From Helicobacter sp. 12S02634-8 (GTDB taxonomy: Bacteria; Campylobacterota; Campylobacteria; Campylobacterales; Helicobacteraceae), in assembly GCF_002272865.1 (NCBI RefSeq), contig NZ_MLAP01000003.1, positions 62,001-126,000 on the forward strand: 64,000 bases of DNA, read 5' to 3'. Position numbers and translations under genes: made by a program. Positions within the stretch are counted from its first letter, which is position 1; every line of letters begins with the position of its first letter. Below the pieces are notes generated by a model, which saw only the letters and a program-made list of their open reading frames with translations, did no database searches and had not been told where the DNA came from. This document shows positions 8,307-17,208 of the stretch, one piece after another.

Positions 8307-10816
8307 AAAGATCTCCCTGTTTCATAAGTGGGCGTGATTGTTGTTTGGCCTTTGATGGTGGTGAAGTTGGCTGTAGAGATATTGAGATTATCAAGCAAGT
8401 TGTAAATATCTAGATTGATAAAAAGTGTATTTTTGCCCCAAAATCTCACATCAAATCCAATGCGCGTATCCCAAGTGAAGGCATTGGGGAAATTAAAAAT
8501 CGTATATTCTTTGAGTGCTTTCCCATCGCTGCCTTTGGAGGTGCTTGTGCCGATATTGAGGGCTTTTTGATAGCTGGAACGATAAGAGAAAAAATTACTC
8601 CAAGTCAAGGTGGTGCGTGAGAATCTTATATCTGTGATGGTGGTGATACGCGTATTCCACGGCTTAGCGAAGTTATCAGGGGGGAGGGCAGAGTGTTTGA
8701 TGATTTTGCCATCAAACATCACATCTTCATCAAAGATATTGGTGCTATCATAATCCACAAAATTGCGTCTGATTTTAGAATAATCGGCTGTGAATAAAAA
8801 ATGTTGGTAGATATTGAGAAAATGTATCGGCTCTGTTGTCCCGATGGATAGAGAAAAAATATCGCTATCGCTTTTGCCATCATTAGCATAGGTGTAATAG
8901 AGCTTGTCATCGTAATTGCTATCAGGGGCGGGGTTGATTTTGGGTGTGTGTATCACTTTGGTGATTCCATCACGCCCATTGCGATGGACATATTTGAAAC
9001 TACCCTCAAATTTCCAGACCTTTTGGGATATTCCTGCGACAAATTCATCATTATAGGGGATTTTGAGTTCTTCAAATTTTGTCTTGCTTTTGGCCACTAC
9101 CCCTGCACTCCAAGGCTTATCAGGCGCTGTTCTTGTTTGTGTGGCTATGAGGGCGTTGATACCATCTTGGAGGCGAAAGTTAAGGATATTGCGACCATAG
9201 TAGCGATTATAGCCCCCGATCAAGCGGGTTTTTTTATCCCCAAAGACATCAAGCTCGAGGGCTACTCTTGGTGCGATTGTGAATTTTTTCATATAAGTAT
9301 CACCATCGAAGCGCACTCCGGGGCGAAAATGCAAATGCCAGAATTGGATACTATCTTCAATATAGCCTCCATAAGCGAAATTATCAAGCTTGATTGTGCC
9401 CTTTTGGTAAGTGGTTAGCTTAGCAAAATACTGCCCCTTGTTGTCTTTCCAAGTTGTGGCCATATCATTTACAGGTGAGCTTGAGCAATATTGTGTTTCT
9501 TGGCAAGTTTCACCTGCTTTTAAGGGCTTTTGACTCCCTGGTGTTGCATCAGCTGTGAAAAAGTCATTGGGGCGCATGTAGTAGGCGTTGGTATAGCTGA
9601 GTTGTATCCCTGCGCTCAAGTTGTGGTGTGTTTTTGAAAAAGATAACTCTTCAAAATGCGTATCATCTTTGAATTCAAGCCGTCTTTGGCCGCTGTTGAG
9701 GTTCCCCCAAGTCCCCTCATTAGACTGCTTGGCTGTGCCCCAGTCCTTGTCTGCAGAGGTTTTCCAGACTTTATAATACTGCTCTTGTCCTTTGCGGGAG
9801 TTGCTCTCATCATTATAAGAGAGTGCATTGATGGTTTGGGCGATTTTGAAATTATAAGTGGTTTTTAGCAAGGCTTGCAGACCCCCAGAGAGTATGGAAT
9901 ATTGTGAATCTCTTGAATTGACAATGAAATATTGATTGTTTTGGGGCGCATAAGTTAGGCTTGCTTCTAGCCTTAGGTCTTCGATACCTGTATAAAGGCC
10001 TTTGAGGAAGTAGTTGAATAAGGAGCGTTTGTTGTCCTTTTTGTCTTCTTTAGCAGCACTTTGGGCATACAGATGTAGGGGAATCGTTGATTGTGTTGTA
10101 GCAAAGCTTCCGATAATCCCAAAGTCTTTGCCAATGTAGCCCTCAGCTTGTGCACGCACAAGATATTTGAAAAATTCAGGTTGGCTTGTGCTGCTGCTTG
10201 AGTTGATAAAGCTTGCATATTCAGAGGGGTAGATATGGTATGCAGTGAGTTTGGAGCTTGTGAGCTGATAGGAGATTTTGGCTTTGAATTCCTTACTTGG
10301 GTCTTTGGTGGTCGCTTCGATCACGCCCCCCTCAAAGCCCCCATAAGCTGCAGAGATATTGCTATCAAGCACTTGGATACTCCCAATCAGCGAGGCATCG
10401 ATAGCAAGCCCTTGGGATCTGCCGGGGATACTTGTGGGGCTAGCGGGGTTTGTGGCTTGCGGGTTGAGGTCGTTATTCATACTGACACCATCGAGGTTGA
10501 AAAGGTTTTGATAAAACATCGCTCCATTGATAGAAACATTAGCAGGGTCGATTTCACCAGGGGTTTTGGAGCTATTGACTTGATTGCTGAAAACAACATT
10601 GGGATTGATTTTAAGAAAATTAGTGATTTGGCCATTGCCCGAGGGAAATTCAGAGAGCAGCTCTTGTGTGATCTTGCTCCCTCCTCCGATTGTATAGGCA
10701 GCTTTTTTGCTCCCCTCAATTGTGATTTTAGGTATTTTATAGTTATTTTCTGATAACTCTTCTTGTGCATTTAAGGCAATCAGGCAAATAATGAATAAAG
10801 AATATTTTTTTATCAT
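8279..10816 (-). CDS. TonB-dependent outer-membrane receptor
   Basis: An 845-residue protein with a signal peptide (about residues 1-17). It has a plug-domain-like region with VSINGAMFYQNLFNLDGVS, a segment IQVLDSNISAAYGGFEGG typical of the plug end, and a long beta-rich barrel ending in Phe (FWLQAGYQF). Such receptors take up iron chelates, haem, vitamin B12 or other metals with energy from TonB. The substrate cannot be read from the sequence. A Fur-like box lies just upstream of its start, and the di-haem peroxidase gene overlaps its 3' end. Iron or copper acquisition is the best guess. Confidence 0.85.
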   Translation of the reverse strand: MIKKYSLFIICLIALNAQEELSENNYKIPKITIEGSKKAAYTIGGGSKITQELLSEFPSGNGQITNFLKINPNVVFSNQVNSSKTPGEIDPANVSINGAMFYQNLFNLDGVSMNNDLNPQATNPASPTSIPGRSQGLAIDASLIGSIQVLDSNISAAYGGFEGGVIEATTKDPSKEFKAKISYQLTSSKLTAYHIYPSEYASFINSSSSTSQPEFFKYLVRAQAEGYIGKDFGIIGSFATTQSTIPLHLYAQSAAKEDKKDNKRSLFNYFLKGLYTGIEDLRLEASLTYAPQNNQYFIVNSRDSQYSILSGGLQALLKTTYNFKIAQTINALSYNDESNSRKGQEQYYKVWKTSADKDWGTAKQSNEGTWGNLNSGQRRLEFKDDTHFEELSFSKTHHNLSAGIQLSYTNAYYMRPNDFFTADATPGSQKPLKAGETCQETQYCSSSPVNDMATTWKDNKGQYFAKLTTYQKGTIKLDNFAYGGYIEDSIQFWHLHFRPGVRFDGDTYMKKFTIAPRVALELDVFGDKKTRLIGGYNRYYGRNILNFRLQDGINALIATQTRTAPDKPWSAGVVAKSKTKFEELKIPYNDEFVAGISQKVWKFEGSFKYVHRNGRDGITKVIHTPKINPAPDSNYDDKLYYTYANDGKSDSDIFSLSIGTTEPIHFLNIYQHFLFTADYSKIRRNFVDYDSTNIFDEDVMFDGKIIKHSALPPDNFAKPWNTRITTITDIRFSRTTLTWSNFFSYRSSYQKALNIGTSTSKGSDGKALKEYTIFNFPNAFTWDTRIGFDVRFWGKNTLFINLDIYNLLDNLNISTANFTTIKGQTTITPTYETGRSFWLQAGYQF

Positions 10817-10838
10817 TAATATACTTTCCTTTCAGATT

Positions 10839-10857
10839 GATAATTATAATAATGAAA
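10839..10857 (-). promoter_or_regulatory. Fur-like box upstream of the TonB-dependent receptor
   Basis: The plus-strand sequence GATAATTATAATAATGAAA matches 14 of the 19 positions of the classical Fur consensus. It lies 23-41 bp before the receptor start codon, where bound Fur would block transcription. Helicobacter Fur boxes are AT-rich and degenerate, so the match is suggestive only. Confidence 0.45.
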
Positions 10858-11023
10858 ACTATAACTTAAATATTAAAAATTAGCAATAGAAAAAGAGCTA
10901 ACCAGCCCAATCTAGTATTTTGCTTGCTAGATAAAGAGATAAGGAGATGGGGGGGAGTGTGGGTAATATTTTGTGCTGGCAGTGTTTTGTGGATAGTGGG
11001 TTGGATAGATAAAATTCATAAAC

Positions 11024-11036
11024 ACATATCGTGTTT
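11024..11036 (+). promoter_or_regulatory. operator-like repeat, copy 1 (metY upstream)
   Basis: ACATATCGTGTTT sits within AACAC-ATATC-GTGTT, an interrupted inverted repeat. An identical 13-mer begins exactly 63 bp downstream, about six helical turns, so both copies face the same side of the DNA. The regulator is unknown to me. Confidence 0.5.
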
Positions 11037-11086
11037 GTTTATTTTTGTAACATTTTGAGGATTTGAATACCTAAATTTCATCAAAT

Positions 11087-11099
11087 ACATATCGTGTTT
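11087..11099 (+). promoter_or_regulatory. operator-like repeat, copy 2 (metY upstream)
   Basis: Second identical copy of ACATATCGTGTTT, within AAATAC-ATATC-GTGTTT, 60 bp before the metY ATG. It probably overlaps the promoter region. A pair of helically phased sites suggests a dimeric regulator acting cooperatively on metY. Confidence 0.5.
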
Positions 11100-11158
11100 T
11101 ATAAAAATCTGATAAAGTCCTCTTGATGTTTCATCAAAATAACTCTAAAGGATACCAA

Positions 11159-12442
11159 ATGTCTCATACAAAATTACACCCAGAAACCCTAGCGCTCCAT
11201 CAAGGCTATGCCCCTGATTCTCAGCAAACCATCAGTGTGCCTATCTATCAGACAACAGCTTATGGATTTGATAGCTCCCAGCAAGCAGGTGCACGCTTTG
11301 CCCTCCAGGAGCTTGGCAATATCTATACGCGCTTGACTAACCCCACTCATGATGTGCTAGAAAAGCGTTTGGCTGCCCTAGAAGGCGGGGCGAGCGGGAT
11401 TGTTACTGCGAGCGGGTCAGCAGCGATATTTTATGCGATTATCAATCTTGCTTTTGCAGGGGATAATATCTTGATTGCTGATAAAATCTATGGTGGCTCG
11501 AGTAATTTATTGCTCCATACGCTCAAAAACCTTGGGATACAAGCAAGGGTATTTTCTATCGATGAACCCAGCAGCATAGAGCCTTTGATAGACACAAAAA
11601 CCAAGGCAATTTTCTTTGAAAGCTTAAGCAATCCACAAATTGCCATCGCACCCATCGAAGAGATAACCCAAATCGCTAAAAAACATCAAATCATCACTAT
11701 CTGCGATAATACCGTTGCGACCCCTATACTTTGTAACCCAATCAAATGGGGCGTTGATGTTGTTGTCCATAGCTTGAGTAAATATGCGAGCGGCCAAGGA
11801 AGCACCATCTCTGGAGGGATTGTCGATAGAGAGGGGCTCAATGACCTCATCAAAGACAACCCAAGATACCCCCAATTCAACACACCCGACCCTAGCTACC
11901 ACGGGCTAGTTTATGCCTCAGTTCCCTTGCCTATTTTCAATCTTCGTATCAGAACAGCCCTTTTGCGGGATATTGGTGCGGCTTTGAGTCCGTTTAATGC
12001 GTGGCTCGTGCTCCAAGGGCTTGAAACACTCAAGGTGCGTATCCATGAACACAGCGCACATGCACTCAAAATCGCTCAATTCCTCTCTTCCCACCCCAAG
12101 GTCACAGCAGTGAATTACCCCGGATTGGCCAACAATCCCTACCATCATTTGGCAAAAAAATATTTCAAAGATTCTCTATGCAGTGGGCTTGTGAGCTTTG
12201 AGATTATCGGGGGGAGTGAGCAGGCTAAAAAGGTCTGTGATAGCACTCAAATATTTAGCATTGTTGTCAATATTGGCGATACCAAATCCTTGATTGTCCA
12301 TCCTGCTTCAACGACGCATTCTCAGCTTGATACAGACCAGCTGAACGCACTAGGGATTTTACCCAATACAATCCGTTTGTCTGTGGGCTTAGAAAATCCT
12401 CAAGATTTGATTGCAGATTTATCCCAAGCCCTCCAAGACTAG
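11159..12442 (+). CDS. metY: O-acetylhomoserine sulfhydrylase (Cys/Met metabolism PLP enzyme)
   Basis: A 427-residue PLP enzyme of the cystathionine gamma-synthase superfamily. The N-terminal pattern (THKLHPETLALHQGY type, then VPIYQTTAYGF and NIYTRLTNPTHDVLEKRL) and the greater length compared with MetB (about 380) favour MetY. MetY makes homocysteine from O-acetylhomoserine and sulfide. The PLP lysine is in VVHSLSKYASGQG (Lys208). The ATG at 11159 has AAAGGA 6 nt upstream; the GTG/ATG codons further upstream have no such site. Twin operator-like repeats precede it. The stop overlaps the convergent FAH-family gene by 4 bp. Confidence 0.88.
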   Translation: MSHTKLHPETLALHQGYAPDSQQTISVPIYQTTAYGFDSSQQAGARFALQELGNIYTRLTNPTHDVLEKRLAALEGGASGIVTASGSAAIFYAIINLAFAGDNILIADKIYGGSSNLLLHTLKNLGIQARVFSIDEPSSIEPLIDTKTKAIFFESLSNPQIAIAPIEEITQIAKKHQIITICDNTVATPILCNPIKWGVDVVVHSLSKYASGQGSTISGGIVDREGLNDLIKDNPRYPQFNTPDPSYHGLVYASVPLPIFNLRIRTALLRDIGAALSPFNAWLVLQGLETLKVRIHEHSAHALKIAQFLSSHPKVTAVNYPGLANNPYHHLAKKYFKDSLCSGLVSFEIIGGSEQAKKVCDSTQIFSIVVNIGDTKSLIVHPASTTHSQLDTDQLNALGILPNTIRLSVGLENPQDLIADLSQALQD

Positions 12443-13365
12443 CTATCCATACTATCACCAATGGTGTTTCTCAAAGTCCCGATACCTTCGATATTGCATA
12501 CGATTGTATCGCCCTTTTTGAGAAATTTCGGAGGCTCAAAGCCCATTCCCACTCCAGAGGGCGTTCCCATAGAAATGATACTCCCAGCTTTAAGCAGCAT
12601 TCCTGCACTGAGCTCTTCGATCACATAAGCGATATCAAAAATCATCAAATCCGTGGAACTTTTTTGACGCAATTGACCATTGACACGGCTTGTGATCTCT
12701 AGCTTAGGAGGGAAAGCAAACGCATCTTTAGTCACAATCCAAGGCCCCATAGGGGCTGAGCCCTCTAGGCTCTTGCCAAAATACCATTGCTTGTGCTTGA
12801 GCTGGATATCGCGCGCACTGATGTCGTTGATAATCGTATAGCCAAAGACATATTCAAACGCGTCTTTTCTAGCGACATTGCGTGCGTCTTTGCCTATGAT
12901 CACACCGAGTTCTACTTCATAATCAAGCTTTTGTGTCAGATGGGCGTGTGCGGGGATAGTGCCCCCATCAGGGAGGGCTTCGCTCACGCGCTTACCAAAA
13001 TAAACAGCCTCTTGGCGCGTGCCATCAAAGGCTTCTTTTTTGAATTTTGCTGATTCTTTGGCGTGGTCTAGGTAGTTGATCCCCAGACAGATGATCTCAG
13101 CAAAAGGGTGGGGTATGGGCGCAGCTTTGATGATGGTATCAAGATGGAGCGTGCCTTGTGTGTTTAAAATGGCTTGTTCAAGTTTGTCTTTGAGTGCTGG
13201 ATTCCACATTTGGATTAAGGTTTGCATATCGTTGCATTGAATTTTGAGTGTATCAAGGGGAATGATTTTTTCGAGGCTATGATCTAAGACACCGAGTGCA
13301 TAAGGGGAAGTTTTAGTTTGCTTGAAAGTGATGAGTCGGATAATGGGTTTGTTGCTAGATGGCAT
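12439..13365 (-). CDS. fumarylacetoacetate hydrolase (FAH) family protein
   Basis: A 308-residue member of the FAH superfamily. It has GINYLDHAKE (residues 95-104) and the metal-binding acidic set in LDYEVELGV (Asp148, Glu150, Glu152), completed by NDISARD at 180-186. Relatives include fumarylpyruvate and acylpyruvate hydrolases, 5-oxopent-3-ene tricarboxylate decarboxylases and oxaloacetate decarboxylases. Nothing adjacent indicates a catabolic pathway, so the substrate is open. AAGGAG lies 6 nt before the ATG at 13365. Confidence 0.85.
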   Translation of the reverse strand: MPSSNKPIIRLITFKQTKTSPYALGVLDHSLEKIIPLDTLKIQCNDMQTLIQMWNPALKDKLEQAILNTQGTLHLDTIIKAAPIPHPFAEIICLGINYLDHAKESAKFKKEAFDGTRQEAVYFGKRVSEALPDGGTIPAHAHLTQKLDYEVELGVIIGKDARNVARKDAFEYVFGYTIINDISARDIQLKHKQWYFGKSLEGSAPMGPWIVTKDAFAFPPKLEITSRVNGQLRQKSSTDLMIFDIAYVIEELSAGMLLKAGSIISMGTPSGVGMGFEPPKFLKKGDTIVCNIEGIGTLRNTIGDSMDS

Positions 13366-13430
13366 GATAAACTCCTTAAATTGGATACAATTTCTTTAAG
13401 TTCTTCAAAGTGTATCAAAAATGGATAAAA

Positions 13431-14357
13431 ATGAAAATAACAAAAAACTTGAGCTTTAGTAGTGATTTTGGGTCTGTGTTTTATGATAAATATATCCCTG
13501 ATTGCCCTAAAAATGTAGTGATACAGATTGCACACGGTATGATTGAGCATAAAGAGCGATATGTGTGGCTTTGTGAAATGTTTGCAGCAGCAGGATATGT
13601 GGTATTTATCCACGACCATCGGGGGCACGGGGATAGTATCGGGGGCGATGTTTGGCACGGTGAGATGGGTAGAGATGGGTTTGAAAAAGCACTCATGGAT
13701 ATGGCTTATTTGCGTGGGATCATCGCTACAGAGTTCCCATCAAGCGCACTTGTGCTGTTAGGGCATAGTATGGGCTCATTGCTTGCACGGAGGTTTTTGC
13801 AGTGCTATGAAGAAAGGCTAGATGCCCTCATACTCTCTGGCACGCCCTCGCCTTATGCTTTTTTGGGGGTTGGAGTGGTGTTTTTCAGGTTGCTCGATAC
13901 TTTTGGCATACGCACATGCCCTAAAATCAGCACTTTATTTGCTCTCAACTCCAAACTCAAATGGCTCAAAAAGGGCAAATCACATCGACACAAAACACAC
14001 TGGCTTTGCAGCGATAGCAATGTTGTTGGGGCTTATTTGCAAGATCCTAAAACACATTTTAATTTCACGCCCAATAGCTTTGCTAACTTGCTTTTGGGGA
14101 TCAAAAAAGTCTTTTCTCCCTACCCACACAAGCCCACAAAACCGCATTTACCTATACTCTTTTTAAGCGGCACAGAAGATATTTGCGGAGAATATGGCAA
14201 GGGCGCACAAAAGGCTTATACTCATTTAGTATCCCAAGGCTATGATAATGTGATACTCAAGCTATGGGAGGGGGCAAGTCATGAAGTTTTTAATGAACCC
14301 AATAAAGAAGAGATACTCGCCCACACCCTCCTTTGGCTCAAAAATCAAGGACTATGA
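13431..14357 (+). CDS. alpha/beta hydrolase, serine aminopeptidase S33 / monoacylglycerol-lipase-like
   Basis: About 308 residues with an alpha/beta-hydrolase fold. HDHRGHGDS (61-69) is the oxyanion-side signature, GHSMG (111-115) holds the nucleophile Ser113, the acid is in SGTEDICG, and GASHEVFNE supplies the His. The HxHRGHG block is typical of the Hydrolase_4 (lysophospholipase / monoacylglycerol lipase) group. No signal peptide is seen, so a cytoplasmic esterase or lipase role is inferred. The start is uncertain: an in-frame GTG at 13410 is possible and neither has a clear ribosome site. Confidence 0.8.
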   Translation: MKITKNLSFSSDFGSVFYDKYIPDCPKNVVIQIAHGMIEHKERYVWLCEMFAAAGYVVFIHDHRGHGDSIGGDVWHGEMGRDGFEKALMDMAYLRGIIATEFPSSALVLLGHSMGSLLARRFLQCYEERLDALILSGTPSPYAFLGVGVVFFRLLDTFGIRTCPKISTLFALNSKLKWLKKGKSHRHKTHWLCSDSNVVGAYLQDPKTHFNFTPNSFANLLLGIKKVFSPYPHKPTKPHLPILFLSGTEDICGEYGKGAQKAYTHLVSQGYDNVILKLWEGASHEVFNEPNKEEILAHTLLWLKNQGL

Positions 14358-14374
14358 AGGGCTATATTTATAAA

Positions 14375-15445
14375 TTATTCTAAAAATTTCTTGCCTTTTT
14401 CTTGCTGGAGTCTAGCAACTTGCGCAAAGATAATCGCAACAGCCTCAAACAAAGCCCTAGGGATTGGCTCATCTAAATCCACTTCTTTGTATAGCTCTCT
14501 GGCGAGTTTGGGATTTTCGATGATTTCTATATCGTGTTCTCTGGCAATCCCTTTGATTCTGATAGCTAGATGGTCGATTCCCTTAGCGATGACAACAGGA
14601 GCAGGATCAGATTCACTAAAGCGCAGTGCGATAGCATAGTGTGTTGGGTTGGTCACAACGACATTAGCATTAGGGATCGCACTCATCATTTTACTCATCG
14701 CATTTTTCAGCATCATTTGTCGGATTTTAGCGCGTATTTCAGGATTCCCCTCTTGCTGTTTGTATTCATCTTTTACTTCTTGTTTGCTCATTCTCAAAGA
14801 CTTGATGTATTGATGTCTTTTGATAAAAAAATCTGCCATTGCCATCACAAAAAACAAAAGCAGCAGCACACCAATGAGTATTAACGCTTTATTGCGTAGC
14901 CAGAGCATTTGGTCAAAGGCACTAAAAAGAGCAATATGCTCTAGCTCGCCCAAAAACCCTGCAAAGATCAAAAATCCCACGCAAAATGCTACAAAGACCT
15001 TTAGAGTAATCATACCCCCATCAAGGAGTTTTTTGAGCGAAAAGAGATTTTTTATCCCACTGATGGGATTGATTTTACTCCATTTAGGAGCGATGGCTTT
15101 TGTGCTCAATAAGAAGCCAAATTGTGCGATATTCCCAACAACACCTGCAATGATTAAAATCAAAAATATTGGCAGTATCATCACAAGCACATCTCCCAAT
15201 AAACTCAAAAAAAAGCTCAAGGTATTTTCAGGCGTGAAGTCTTTTCCTATCCAAGCAAGAGCTTGTTTATAGACCCCCTCTAGGTGTTCTAGCCAAAAAG
15301 GAAAGATGACAAAAACGCCCACCAATCCCACCAAAAGCCCACTAAACCCGACTATTTCAGGGCTTTTAGCGACATTGCCCTCTTCGCGAGCTTTTTGGAT
15401 TTTGTGTGCTGAGGGGGCTTGGGTCTTTTCGTTTTCTTCAGCCAT
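14375..15445 (-). CDS. flhB: flagellar export apparatus switch protein FlhB
   Basis: A 356-residue membrane protein of the flagellar type III export gate. The N-terminus begins MAEENEKTQAPSAHKIQKAR, the family signature. Four hydrophobic segments lie between about residues 30 and 205. The cytoplasmic domain has the autocleavage motif Asn266-Pro-Thr-His269. Cleavage there switches export from rod/hook to filament substrates. The start overlaps the mobA stop by 8 bp, so it is probably co-transcribed with mobA despite unrelated function. Confidence 0.96.
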   Translation of the reverse strand: MAEENEKTQAPSAHKIQKAREEGNVAKSPEIVGFSGLLVGLVGVFVIFPFWLEHLEGVYKQALAWIGKDFTPENTLSFFLSLLGDVLVMILPIFLILIIAGVVGNIAQFGFLLSTKAIAPKWSKINPISGIKNLFSLKKLLDGGMITLKVFVAFCVGFLIFAGFLGELEHIALFSAFDQMLWLRNKALILIGVLLLLFFVMAMADFFIKRHQYIKSLRMSKQEVKDEYKQQEGNPEIRAKIRQMMLKNAMSKMMSAIPNANVVVTNPTHYAIALRFSESDPAPVVIAKGIDHLAIRIKGIAREHDIEIIENPKLARELYKEVDLDEPIPRALFEAVAIIFAQVARLQQEKGKKFLE

Positions 15446-16049
15446 GAGAGTCCTTGAGTATTTTTAGGGCGTGGTGGTAGTCTTTGGGCGTGTTGAGGTT
15501 ATAAAATTCATCTCCATTGCCACAATCTAAAAAATAGCTCTTATGGGAGGTGACAAAAGCGCTGATTTTATAGCTTTTTTGTGCGATGGCCTGCTCTAAA
15601 TCTTTGTATAAATGCCCCCTCCAGCGCCCAATGAGATAATGCCCCCTTTCATAATATCCCCTGTCTTGTGAGCGCGGATAGATAATATCATAGGCTCCTT
15701 GTATATTGCAGAGTGCTTTGATGGTCTTTAGCTCTAAAAATGGTGTATCCACGCTGGTAAAAAACACTTCAGGGGCTTGGAGGGTTTTGAGCGTGTGGGC
15801 GATACCGACTAAGGGTGAAAAAACCTCGCTTTTTTCATACAAATACGGGGCTTTAAGGCCAAAGTCTTGATTGTGCTTGCATACGATGAATACTTCTGGG
15901 AATATTGCAGACATTTTTTGGTATTGATAAGCGAGCAAACTTTTTGCTTCTCCAAAAGGCAGCAATGCCTTGTTGCTTTGCATACGAGAGCTTTTGCCCC
16001 CTGTGAGGATTGCGCAAGGAATAGAGGGGTGTGAGGGATTGATGGCCAC
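15438..16049 (-). CDS. mobA: molybdenum cofactor guanylyltransferase
   Basis: A 203-residue nucleotidyltransferase. The N-terminal signature ILTGGKSSRMQSNKALLPFG (residues 14-33) and the TSVDTPFL metal-binding segment identify MobA, which adds GMP to molybdopterin to give the bis-MGD cofactor. It lies divergently from moaA, another molybdenum cofactor gene, across 113 bp. A GTG start at 16049 follows an AAAGGCAG site. flhB overlaps its 3' end. Confidence 0.9.
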   Translation of the reverse strand: MAINPSHPSIPCAILTGGKSSRMQSNKALLPFGEAKSLLAYQYQKMSAIFPEVFIVCKHNQDFGLKAPYLYEKSEVFSPLVGIAHTLKTLQAPEVFFTSVDTPFLELKTIKALCNIQGAYDIIYPRSQDRGYYERGHYLIGRWRGHLYKDLEQAIAQKSYKISAFVTSHKSYFLDCGNGDEFYNLNTPKDYHHALKILKDSHG

Positions 16050-16162
16050 AAACTCTGCCTTTAGTATTTGATTTAAAACTTTTATTGTATGATTGCAATG
16101 TTTAAAAACCTATTTAGATGTTTTAAATTGTGCGTTATATATATTTATAGCTAAGGTAAAAA

Positions 16163-17134
16163 ATGCTCAAAGACACTTTTGGAAGGACGATTGATTATAT
16201 CCGTGTATCTGTCACCAAGCAATGCAATTTCAGGTGCCAGTATTGTATGCCCGATACGCCGATGGATTTTTTTGATAATGAAGAATATGTGCCTTTGGAT
16301 AATGTCTTAGCATTTTTGAAAATTGCCATCGATGAGGGGATCAAAAAGATTCGTATCACAGGGGGTGAGCCACTACTCAGAAAAGACCTCAGCGAATTTG
16401 TCGCAGCAATCCATGCATACGCCCCTGATGTCCATCTTGCCCTTACAACCAACGCATTTTTACTCAAAAGATATGCCAAAGCGCTCAAAGAAGCAGGGCT
16501 AGCGCGTGTGAATATCTCCTTAGACTCACTCAAAAGCGATCGTATCATCAAAATCTCTAAAAAAGATGGTCTGAGTGCTATTTTAGATGGGATCGACACA
16601 GCCCAAGAGGTCGGGCTAAAAATCAAGCTCAATATGGTCCCCCTCAAAGGGATCAATGATGATGAAATCATCAGTATGCTTGAGTTTGCTAAAGACAGAG
16701 GTATTTTGCTGCGTTATATCGAATATATGGAAAATACGCACGCTAAGCTCGGTATCAAAGGCCTCAAAGAAGCACAAATTTTAGAGATATTGGGTCAAAA
16801 ATATACCCCCACACTCCTAGAAAAAGAAAATTTTGGTCCAGCTAAAATCTATACGCTTGAAGATGACTATGCCTTTGGGATTATCGCACCACATAATGAT
16901 GATTTTTGCAAAAGCTGCAATCGTATCCGACTCACTTCTGAGGGGACTATCTGCCCTTGTTTGTATTATCAAGATTCTGTTGATGCCAAAGAGGCAATGC
17001 TAAGCAGCAATCCTCAAGCAATGAAGGCTGCCCTCCACCAATCTGTCTATAACAAGCCAGAAAAAAACCAATGGAGTGAAGAGGAAAATCCTGCTGAAAT
17101 TTCTGCACGTGCGTTTTATTATACGGGGGGATAA
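16163..17134 (+). CDS. moaA: GTP 3',8-cyclase MoaA
   Basis: A 323-residue radical SAM enzyme for the first step of molybdopterin synthesis. The SAM cluster cysteines are C21, C25 and C28 ([11 protein letters not shown]). The second cluster is C249, C252 and C266, fitting the MoaA C-x2-C-x13-C spacing. The chain ends in Gly-Gly (FYYTGG), as functional MoaA proteins require. It is divergent from mobA and 74 bp before mqnE. Confidence 0.96.
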   Translation: MLKDTFGRTIDYIRVSVTKQCNFRCQYCMPDTPMDFFDNEEYVPLDNVLAFLKIAIDEGIKKIRITGGEPLLRKDLSEFVAAIHAYAPDVHLALTTNAFLLKRYAKALKEAGLARVNISLDSLKSDRIIKISKKDGLSAILDGIDTAQEVGLKIKLNMVPLKGINDDEIISMLEFAKDRGILLRYIEYMENTHAKLGIKGLKEAQILEILGQKYTPTLLEKENFGPAKIYTLEDDYAFGIIAPHNDDFCKSCNRIRLTSEGTICPCLYYQDSVDAKEAMLSSNPQAMKAALHQSVYNKPEKNQWSEEENPAEISARAFYYTGG

Positions 17135-17208
17135 TTTTGACTTTACTATTTTTGTGATACAATCCCTCATAATCCAATTCACACCAATCTCCAATGCAAG
17201 GAATCATA

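Larger units (their letters stand above)
10817..11158. other. 342-bp intergenic region between divergent genes
   Basis: This is the only gene-free stretch over 300 bp. It holds the Fur-like box next to the receptor gene and two near-palindromic repeats next to metY. The middle (about 10900-11010) contains a G-rich patch, but I see no open reading frame, tRNA or stable RNA fold there. Confidence 0.6.
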
